From Xanthobacteraceae bacterium (lineage in GTDB: Bacteria > Pseudomonadota > Alphaproteobacteria > Rhizobiales > Xanthobacteraceae), in NCBI GenBank assembly GCA_030043335.1, contig JASHXX010000057.1:1-5087 (forward strand): a stretch of 5,087 nucleotides of DNA, in the 5' to 3' direction. A program made the position numbers and the translations under genes. Under the pieces are notes generated by a model. It worked only from the letters and a program-made list of their open reading frames with translations. It searched no databases and had not been told where the DNA came from. Shown piece by piece: positions 4,893 to 5,087 of the stretch (position 1 is its first letter; every line of letters starts with the position of its first letter).

Positions 4893-5087
4893 TCAGATTG
4901 CTTTCAGGTCGTGGTTCTTCAACGGCAGCGAGCGGATGCGCTTGCCGGTCGCGGCGAATACGGCGTTGCACAGCGCCGGCGCCAGCGGCGGCACCGGCGG
5001 CTCGCCGACGCCGCCCCAGAAATCGCCGCTTGGCACCATCACGGTCTCAACCTTCGGCGCGTCGGCGATCCGCAGCATCTCGTATTC
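4893..5087 (-). CDS. Molybdopterin-binding subunit of a xanthine dehydrogenase-family hydroxylase (C-terminal 64 aa, cut by window edge)
   Basis: The C-terminal end of the large molybdenum-cofactor subunit of a xanthine dehydrogenase-type enzyme, most like the isoquinoline 1-oxidoreductase beta / aldehyde dehydrogenase group. These enzymes hydroxylate N-heterocycles or oxidise aldehydes with water as oxygen source, usually with a small 2Fe-2S subunit and an electron-accepting partner. The visible part runs from EYEMLRIADAP to the stop at 4893-4895. It contains SGDFWGGVGEPPVPPLAPAL, where the Glu of GVGE corresponds to the conserved catalytic glutamate of the family, followed by the typical ending NAVFAATGKRIRSLPL. 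The full protein would be roughly 700-780 residues, so under 10% is visible and the start lies beyond the right edge. It converges on the kinase gene with 13 nt between stops. The family is clear; the substrate is not. Confidence 0.9.
   Translation of the reverse strand, partial: EYEMLRIADAPKVETVMVPSGDFWGGVGEPPVPPLAPALCNAVFAATGKRIRSLPLKNHDLKAI

Overview
The base composition is GC-rich, codons favour G or C at the third position, and the gene families are typical of Alphaproteobacteria. These are a LivH/SBP-type amino-acid transporter, a Gly/His/Tyr-rich exported small protein, an OmpR-type two-component pair with a DRMLPG receiver motif, and an isoquinoline-oxidoreductase-like molybdoenzyme. 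My best guess is a free-living or soil member of the Hyphomicrobiales (Bradyrhizobium/Rhodopseudomonas/Xanthobacteraceae-like). This is inferred from general resemblance; no database search was run.

Layout. Positions 1-534 (minus) hold the N-terminal 178 residues of a LivH-type branched-chain amino-acid ABC permease, cut by the window edge. Its partner, a periplasmic type-1 substrate-binding protein, lies just upstream in the same direction (625-1833, minus); the 90-nt gap between them contains a strong hairpin. Positions 1834-2256 carry no convincing gene. They hold a candidate extended -10 promoter with an overlapping 9-bp inverted repeat (1910-1965) and a 12-bp perfect inverted repeat with nested stems (2107-2172). 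Positions 2257-2613 (minus) encode a 118-residue secreted Gly/His/Tyr-rich protein with a structured 5' leader (2636-2677).

A 210-nt, locally AT-rich divergent region (2614-2823) separates that gene from a response regulator (2824-3516, plus). The regulator is followed by its sensor histidine kinase (3497-4879, plus), whose GTG start lies inside the regulator gene, giving a 20-nt overlap. The window ends with the last 64 residues of a molybdopterin-binding hydroxylase subunit (4893-5087, minus). It converges on the kinase with only 13 nt between stop codons.

How the parts work together. The binding protein delivers a solute, probably an amino acid or small carboxylate/amide, to the LivH permease; the LivM/LivG/LivF partners would be expected beyond the left edge. 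The kinase and regulator form a complete two-component system whose signal is unknown. The divergent intergenic region carries a tandem GATTGGAT direct repeat and a TGAC-N6-GTCA palindrome. These are plausible sites for the regulator to control itself and the His-rich protein, but this is inference. I see no mobile elements, CRISPR arrays, tRNA or rRNA. The window looks like ordinary chromosomal sequence. The least explained parts are the divergent control region, the structured leader and the gene-free stretch with its long inverted repeat.
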